From DAOUJH01 sp965248955 (GTDB lineage: Bacteria > Chloroflexota > Dehalococcoidia > Lucifugimonadales > QGNO01): a DNA stretch of 64,000 bases. Position numbers and translations under genes: made by a program. Of this stretch, positions 59,327-64,000 are shown piece after piece; the first letter of the stretch is position 1; each line of letters opens with the position of its first letter. The notes below the pieces were generated by a model. The model saw only the letters and a program-made list of their open reading frames with translations. It made no database searches and was not told the origin of the DNA. The stretch is taken from positions 1,550,001 through 1,614,000 of the forward strand of contig OZ252212.1 in assembly GCA_965248955.1 (NCBI GenBank), in the 5' to 3' direction.

Positions 59327-59680
59327 CTAAGAGTCCAAGAAGTGACGCTGCACGTTGGTTGTGGGGAAGATGGCAATGAATCTGGCCGGCCTGTCACTTT
59401 TGTTGACCAAGGAGTGCTTGGCGTCGCTGGGGGCCAGTATGGTATCTCCCGGGCCTACCTGCTCCACGTGGTCGTCTACTACGGCTTCAAGATTCCCCTC
59501 CAAGACAAGCATGCACTCCTCGTGACCCGGGTGAGTATGTAGAGGGATCTCTCCTCCGGGCGGTACGTCCAGCTGGAATACGGTTAGTGCACTTGCTCCC
59601 AGGTCTCCATTGACCAGGGTCTGTCGCTTGTTGCCTGAAAGCTCGTCCGGTGGTACGTCTCCCGTATGGATGATTGGCAT
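59327..59680 (-). CDS. Cupin-domain protein
   Basis: 117 residues forming one cupin barrel. Motif 1 reads GGEIPLHTHPGHEECMLVLEG (metal ligands His, His, Glu), shown here as PLHTHPGHEE, and motif 2 GDTILAPSDAKHSLVN. May be an enzyme such as a dioxygenase or isomerase, or a small-molecule sensor. Lies 72 bases from the aldo/keto reductase start on the same strand. Confidence 0.75.
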   Translation of the reverse strand: MPIIHTGDVPPDELSGNKRQTLVNGDLGASALTVFQLDVPPGGEIPLHTHPGHEECMLVLEGNLEAVVDDHVEQVGPGDTILAPSDAKHSLVNKSDRPARFIAIFPTTNVQRHFLDS

Positions 59681-59739
59681 CTTTGCCTCCGTGTTACATC
59701 AAGGGTGACTTCCAGTATAAACCAATGCTTTGAAAGACG

Positions 59740-60480
59740 TCAGAGTGGCTTTTCTCCGATGTAGACTGCTACTGAACCCATGCCGACTTTCAAGTAGCGC
59801 ACATTTTTCAAGCCGGCCTGCACCATCAGGGATGCAAACGCCTCCGCGGAAGGGAACAGGTCTACGGAACGCGGCAGGTAGGTGTACGCTTCACTGTCTC
59901 CCGCGAGCAGCCCTCCGATCAGCGGCACTATTCTGTGGAAGTAGAACCGGAACAGCTTGGGGAAGAGGCCGTTCTGCTGGAATTGGGTGATCTCCAGCAC
60001 TGCCACTCTCCCACCGGGTTTTACCACCCTGGTCATTTCCGCTACCGCCAGCGGCACGTCCACCACGTTGCGCATGCTGAATCCGGAGGTAGCGCAAATG
60101 AAGGTGTCGTCCTGGAACGGCAGGGCCAAGGCGTCTCCCTGCAAAAAAAGGGTGTGGCCAGACAGCCGCAGCCGGTTCGCCTTGAGGGCGGCAAGCGCCA
60201 CCATCTCCGGCACAAAGTCAACTCCTACGGTGGAGCTCACTTCGCTGCGCCTTGACAAAGAGAAGGCCAAATCGCCGGTGCCCGTGGCCACGTCGAGGGC
60301 GTTGCCTTCCAGTCCTTCCGCGGCCAGACGCGCGGTCAGCCTGCGCCAGCGGTGATGCAGTCCCGCGGTCATCACGCTGTTAACTAGGTCGTATCGCCGT
60401 GAAATGCGGGCAAACATGCCGGCTACGTATTGGGCTTTTTCCTTCCCGTGCAGAGTGTGAGGTGATGTATTTTGAGGCAT
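59740..60480 (-). CDS. ubiE: UbiE/MenG-type C-methyltransferase
   Basis: About 246 residues from ATG 60480; an in-frame TTG lies at 60510. Family motifs: MFARISRRYDLVNSVMTAGL, HHRWRRLTARLAAEG, LDVATGTGDLAFSLSRR (SAM site), FSMRNVVDVPLAVAEMTRVV and KPGGRVAVLEITQF. Most likely makes menaquinone from demethylmenaquinone, although a related quinone-type substrate is possible. Monocistronic. Confidence 0.85.
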   Translation of the reverse strand: MPQNTSPHTLHGKEKAQYVAGMFARISRRYDLVNSVMTAGLHHRWRRLTARLAAEGLEGNALDVATGTGDLAFSLSRRSEVSSTVGVDFVPEMVALAALKANRLRLSGHTLFLQGDALALPFQDDTFICATSGFSMRNVVDVPLAVAEMTRVVKPGGRVAVLEITQFQQNGLFPKLFRFYFHRIVPLIGGLLAGDSEAYTYLPRSVDLFPSAEAFASLMVQAGLKNVRYLKVGMGSVAVYIGEKPL

Positions 60481-60553
60481 TGGTTTCAAGGGTGCTCGTG
60501 AATCTGCCAAACCATGATATGGCCTGCCTGCGGCGGGTCTCCTGAAAGTCCGC

Positions 60554-60940
60554 TCATCCGCCCACCACGGCCAGCGCTTCTATCTCGATGAGAAACTCCG
60601 GCCGTACCAGTCCGCTGATGAAGAGCAAGGTGCTCGCCGGCGGTGTGCCCTCCCAAAAGCCGGCGCGGGCCTGTCGCATCCCCTCCAGGTCGTCCCGGTT
60701 TGTCATGTAGACGCGAATGGCCGCTATGTCTTCCTTTGTGCCTCCGGATGCCTTAACCGCCTCTTCCAGATTGGACAGAGCTTGTTTGGTCTGCGCCTGG
60801 ATGTCTCCTTCACCGACGACGTTGCCATCCTTGTCGATGGAGAGCTGACCGGCTATGGAGACCAAGTTGCCGGCTTTGGCTACGTGGCTATATCCGGTTG
60901 GGGTGTGTATGGCGGCTGGATTGATGAACTGTACGGGCAT
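60554..60940 (-). CDS. RidA-family (YjgF) protein
   Basis: About 128 residues from ATG 60940, which follows GGGAGG. Features: AAIHTPTGYSHVAKAGNLVS, IAGQLSIDKDGNVVGEGDIQ, then QALSNLEEAVKASGG and RVYMTNRDDL (the conserved Arg). Deaminates reactive enamines in many bacteria; some members have other tasks. Upstream of it lies the MGMT-like gene on the same strand. Confidence 0.88.
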   Translation of the reverse strand: MPVQFINPAAIHTPTGYSHVAKAGNLVSIAGQLSIDKDGNVVGEGDIQAQTKQALSNLEEAVKASGGTKEDIAAIRVYMTNRDDLEGMRQARAGFWEGTPPASTLLFISGLVRPEFLIEIEALAVVGG

Positions 60941-60975
60941 GACGCCTCCCACGCTGGAATGATGCCTCCACTTTA

Positions 60976-61323
60976 TCAAAGAGGCAGATGATCAGGCCAC
61001 TGAAAAGAGTGTACCCGTGCTAGCTCGTTTCGCCACATCTCTGTATTGACGCCGCCCGCTTCGCTCCACCAGCCGTCGCCGGGGTGTCCGCTGTCCTTTC
61101 GCACTACCAGGCTGGCTATGTCCGGATAACCGTTGGGCTGGCAAACGCATGAACAGAGCGGCGCTACTACTCTTCTGTGAATGCTGCGTTGCAGGTGCGG
61201 CAGTCCCACAGCCAGGGCAAGCTCGCCGTAGGAGATGGTCTTGCCTGCCCTGGCGGTATCCACCAAGACTACCCAGGTGCGTTCCAATAGGTCTCTGGGG
61301 CTAGCTGTTGCTGGGGAAGGCAT
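60976..61323 (-). CDS. Small protein with an MGMT/ATL-like segment
   Basis: About 115 residues from ATG 61323 (TTG 61329 also possible). The stretch GKTISYGELALAVGLP is like the winged-helix part of alkyltransferase-like proteins, but the active-site PCHR is absent. The rest (YPDIASLVVRKDSGHPGDGWW, here PDIASLVVRKDSGHPGDGWW) is reminiscent of a family of unknown function. Adjacent to RidA, same strand. Role unknown. Confidence 0.45.
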   Translation of the reverse strand: MPSPATASPRDLLERTWVVLVDTARAGKTISYGELALAVGLPHLQRSIHRRVVAPLCSCVCQPNGYPDIASLVVRKDSGHPGDGWWSEAGGVNTEMWRNELARVHSFQWPDHLPL

Positions 61324-61431
61324 TTGCAATTTGGGCTGAGAGTTCTGTCTAATGGCGCTTGAATCACTAGCATGTTAGCATACTCATCCCTATAATCTGT
61401 GCCGCTTGAAGCGGATGGTTTACTGCGAATC

Positions 61432-61830
61432 ATGAGCGAATACGAATTAACGGCAGGCCGCGAGTTGCAGCCGGCAAGCTTCGTCCTTGACCGTGCCATG
61501 CTGGACGAATACCTCTCCATCTTGGGCGCGGAGTCGTCCGTCTACCAGGAGGGTTACGTGCCAACGACGGCTCTGGCCGCCCTGGGGATCAGGACCCTGC
61601 TCACGGGCCTGGGCATTCCCGAAGGCGCGGTGCACGTATCGCAGGAGTTGGAATCGCACCGTGCCGCCAGGGTAGGGGAAAGCGTGTCCTGTCACGCCAG
61701 GATCGTCCAGTCCAGCCAAAGGGGTAAGGGCGGTCGCTTCATAGTGTTGGAGTTCACAATTGCTGACGATCAATCGTCGCCGGTGCTGGATGGCCGCAGC
61801 ACGTTGATCGTGTTCGGAAAGGACGGGTAG
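61432..61830 (+). CDS. HadA-like MaoC N-terminal-type dehydratase subunit
   Basis: About 132 residues from ATG 61432; GTG 61399 is upstream in frame, but a TATAAT at 61391-61396 would start transcription after it. The sequence (ELTAGRELQPASFVLDRAML, then YVPTTALAALGIRTLLTG, then VHVSQELESHRAARVGESV) fits the MaoC_dehydratas_N / FAS1-like hotdog, which lacks the catalytic hydratase motif and pairs with a HadB-like partner. The partner gene follows after four bases, then plsX and fabG. Confidence 0.7.
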   Translation: MSEYELTAGRELQPASFVLDRAMLDEYLSILGAESSVYQEGYVPTTALAALGIRTLLTGLGIPEGAVHVSQELESHRAARVGESVSCHARIVQSSQRGKGGRFIVLEFTIADDQSSPVLDGRSTLIVFGKDG

Positions 61831-61834
61831 ACCA

Positions 61835-62251
61835 TTGCGACAGAGCGCTTCACTGCCTGAGCTGTCCAGGTCCCTTACCCAGGACCAAATCAACCGCTAC
61901 GCCGAGGTTTCAGGCGACCACAACCCGGTGCACCTGGACGCCGAGTTTGCCTCTCAGAGCACCTTTGGGCGCATTGTGGTTCACGGCATGCTGGTGCTGG
62001 CCTTCATTTCAGAAATGCTGACCAAGGAGTTCGGCAAGGACTGGCTGGACTCGGGGCGTTTGAAGGTGCGCTTCCGCTCGCCGGTCTACCCGGGCGACCG
62101 GGTGGTTACTTTTGGTGAGGTGATTGGTGAGGTGAAGGGTATCACTAACAGTGAGGGCGGCAATAGGGTAAACTGTACCGTTGGATGCCGCAAAGAGGAC
62201 GGGGAGGACGTCATCACGGGAGAGGCGTCCCTATTTGTAAAGGCTCCTTAG
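61835..62251 (+). CDS. HadB-like MaoC dehydratase subunit
   Basis: 138 residues from TTG. The hydratase-2 motif YAEVSGDHNPVHLDAEFA contains the catalytic Asp/His, followed by GRIVVHGMLVLAFISEML and RLKVRFRSPVYPGDRVV. Hot-dog fold. Together with the preceding gene it makes a HadAB-type (R)-3-hydroxyacyl-ACP dehydratase, a likely FabZ substitute in the fatty-acid cluster. Confidence 0.8.
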   Translation: MRQSASLPELSRSLTQDQINRYAEVSGDHNPVHLDAEFASQSTFGRIVVHGMLVLAFISEMLTKEFGKDWLDSGRLKVRFRSPVYPGDRVVTFGEVIGEVKGITNSEGGNRVNCTVGCRKEDGEDVITGEASLFVKAP

Positions 62252-62263
62252 AGAGGATACGGA

Positions 62264-63286
62264 ATGTCAGAAGCAGGTAAGTTCAGAGTCGCCATTGATG
62301 CTATGGGTGGAGATTTTGCCCCCATGGAACCTGTGGCCGGCGCTGTGCAGGCTGCCAGGGAGTACGGCTACCACGTGTTGCTTGTTGGAGACCGGAGCGC
62401 CGTGGAAGCCGAGCTGTCCCACCTGGACGCGGGCGGCCTGGATATCACGATTGCGCCTTCACAGAGAATTATCGAAGAGACGGACAACCCGGTGCGAGCT
62501 ATCAGGGAGAAGCCCAACGCCTCCATAGTGGAGGCGACCAAGCTGGCCAAGGCCGGCGAAGTGCAGGCGGTGGTGTCCATGGGCTCCACGGGAGCCTCCA
62601 TGGCTTCGGCCACGCTGGTGCTGGGCTTGCTGAAAGGCGTAGACCGCCCGGCCATAGGCGGGCCGCTCTTCGGCAAGCTTTCCCAAACGCTGCTCATGGA
62701 CCTGGGCAGCAACGTGGACTGCCGGCCCATCCAGCTCCTGGGGTTTGGCGCGCTGGGAGTCGCCTTCGCGCGCACCATGCAGGGCGTTCAGACGCCAAGA
62801 GTCGGCCTTTTGAGCGTGGGTGCGGAGGAAGGAAAGGGGAACCGCCAGACCAAGGAGGCCTATCCTCTGTTCAAAGAAAGCGGCCTCAACTTTGTGGGCA
62901 ACGTGGAGGGCATGGATCTGTTCTTGAATAAGGCCGACGTGGTGGTCTGCGACGGATTCGTTGGCAACGTGTTGATGAAGTATGCGGAGGGACTGGGCAT
63001 GGCGCTGCGCCGGTACCTGCCTGAGGCATTGGGTCAATGGCTGCCGTCCCAAGCCCTGGAAGGAATCTCGGGGGAGCTTGCCGCCATAACCGCTCCCGCT
63101 GAGGTGGGCGGCGGCGGCCCTCTGTTCGGCGTGGACGGCACAGTGATCGTTGGCCACGGACACGCCCGCGCCGATAGCGTGGCGGAAGCCATCAGGCTTG
63201 CCGGGCGGGTTGTCGACGCCGGACTGGTTGAGGCGATGAGGAGCGAGCTGGCGGCGCTCGATATCTCGGACAAGGTGCCAAGATGA
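62264..63286 (+). CDS. plsX: Phosphate acyltransferase PlsX
   Basis: 340 residues; makes acyl-phosphate from acyl-ACP for phospholipid synthesis. Features: VAIDAMGGDFAPMEPVAGAV, LAKAGEVQAVVSMGSTGASM, GLLSVGAEEGKGNRQTKEAY and VDGTVIVGHGHARADSVAEA. Starts 12 bases after the HadB-like gene and ends with ATGA overlap on fabG. Confidence 0.96.
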   Translation: MSEAGKFRVAIDAMGGDFAPMEPVAGAVQAAREYGYHVLLVGDRSAVEAELSHLDAGGLDITIAPSQRIIEETDNPVRAIREKPNASIVEATKLAKAGEVQAVVSMGSTGASMASATLVLGLLKGVDRPAIGGPLFGKLSQTLLMDLGSNVDCRPIQLLGFGALGVAFARTMQGVQTPRVGLLSVGAEEGKGNRQTKEAYPLFKESGLNFVGNVEGMDLFLNKADVVVCDGFVGNVLMKYAEGLGMALRRYLPEALGQWLPSQALEGISGELAAITAPAEVGGGGPLFGVDGTVIVGHGHARADSVAEAIRLAGRVVDAGLVEAMRSELAALDISDKVPR

Positions 63287-64000
63287 CCCGGGAACGCCCG
63301 TTGCAGGGGAAAGTGGCCCTGGTTACGGGCGCGTCCGGCGGCATTGGCCGCGGTATAGCGTTGAAGCTTGCCTCGCAGGGCGCGCGCCTGGGGGTGCACT
63401 ACAACTCGGCCAGGGCGCGAGCGGAGGAGATCGCTGAAGAGATACGCCGGGCTGATTCGGAGGCGATACCGCTGGCCGCGGACGTCACCGACTCGGCGCA
63501 GGTGCAGGATATGTTCCACAGGCTGGAGGACGACTGGGGCGGCGTGGACATCCTGGTCAATAACGCGGGCGTCAACAAAGACAGCCTTCTCATTCGCATG
63601 TCGGAATCGGACTGGGACGACGTGGTGGAGGTCAACTTGAAAGGGGCCTTCCTCTGCTGCCGGGCCGCCGCCAAGACCATGCTGCGGAAACGGCGGGGCA
63701 GGATCATCATAATATCGTCCATAGTTGGCTTGGTGGGCAACGTTGGCCAGGCCAATTACGCCGCTTCCAAGGCAGGCTTGGTGGGGTTGACCAAGAGCCT
63801 GGCAAGGGAGATGGCCTCGCGCAACATAACGGTCAATTCGCTTACTCCGGGTTTCATCGAGACCGACATGGCGAAGACGATGACAGAGGAGATGACGGAG
63901 CTGGTCACCAGCCGCATTGCCATGGGACACCTGGGTTCTCCGCGGGACGTGGCCAGCCTGGTGGCCTTTCTTGCCGGCGAGGAGGCCGGCTATATCACTG
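63283..64000 (+). CDS. fabG: 3-oxoacyl-ACP reductase (3' end beyond the window)
   Basis: SDR-family reductase, 239 codons to the window edge. Gly motif VTGASGGIGRG near residue 15-24, NNAG at 93-96, catalytic S146 (IIISSIVG), Y159 and K163 (NYAASK), and the conserved LTPGFIETDM. NADPH-dependent step of fatty-acid elongation. The reading frame is open at 64000. Fourth gene of the dehydratase-plsX-fabG run. Confidence 0.93.
   Translation, partial: MTRERPLQGKVALVTGASGGIGRGIALKLASQGARLGVHYNSARARAEEIAEEIRRADSEAIPLAADVTDSAQVQDMFHRLEDDWGGVDILVNNAGVNKDSLLIRMSESDWDDVVEVNLKGAFLCCRAAAKTMLRKRRGRIIIISSIVGLVGNVGQANYAASKAGLVGLTKSLAREMASRNITVNSLTPGFIETDMAKTMTEEMTELVTSRIAMGHLGSPRDVASLVAFLAGEEAGYIT

Overview
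The window reads as chromosomal DNA from a free-living, GC-rich bacterium, most likely a Chloroflexota member of the Dehalococcoidia/SAR202 type. The hints are several MaoC/hotdog dehydratases, an F420 ligase (cofE), a nickel superoxide dismutase, a four-domain ribosomal protein S1, a 5S rRNA gene with no 23S or 16S beside it, and start signals that look leaderless. This placement is an inference from gene content; there is no 16S rRNA here. Coding is dense, with many 1-4 nt overlaps.

Layout. 1-7.4 kb: edge of a betaine-type ABC permease, an MFS exporter, tRNA-Pro, apt, an IS30-family insertion, a double-hotdog protein, a DUF2161 nuclease-like protein and a receiver-DUF3052 fusion. 7.4-12.8 kb: an M20 peptidase, then a siroheme/heme operon (precorrin-2 dehydrogenase, hemC, cobA-hemD fusion, hemB). 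12.8-15.3 kb: sodN divergent from its putative maturation protease, then a DAHP synthase behind what looks like a complete Tyr/Phe leader-peptide attenuator. 15.3-22.6 kb (minus strand): tRNA-Thr, tRNA-Tyr, tRNA-Thr, tuf, rpmG, secE, nusG, rplK, rplA, L10 leader, rplJ, rplL, a small zinc-ribbon gene, radC and an MFS exporter; rpoBC do not follow rplL. 22.7-28.7 kb (minus): a thioredoxin-fold protein, radA, clpC, rpsA and a lone 5S rRNA gene. 28.8-34.6 kb: a short transcription unit with a very strong Shine-Dalgarno, a tiny ORF and a terminator, then an S9 peptidase, cofE, folB, two lipoproteins and a DUF418 membrane protein. 34.8-43.3 kb: accessory catabolic-looking genes (an AAA ATPase, an alpha/beta hydrolase without a nucleophile serine, two tandem PuuE-like deacetylases, DUF1028, and a 1055-residue BNR-repeat protein). 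43.4-46.8 kb: a NERD-domain gene split by a scrambled IS3-family element. 47-64 kb: pcm, an integral-membrane zincin, gatB, secG, SAM hydrolase, MOSC, an FAD oxidase, the PIN-TRAM/ispD/ispF/cysS operon, several small enzymes, a menaquinone methyltransferase-like gene, and a fatty-acid cluster in which a HadAB-like split dehydratase precedes plsX and fabG (cut by the right edge).

The most interesting signal is at 14036-14203: promoter, 25-codon Tyr/Phe-rich leader ORF, and RNA segments that can form mutually exclusive 1:2, 2:3 and 3:4 helices immediately before the first committed gene of aromatic amino acid synthesis. I see no CRISPR array, prophage or recognisable defence island. All calls are from reading the sequence and known family motifs; no searches were run.
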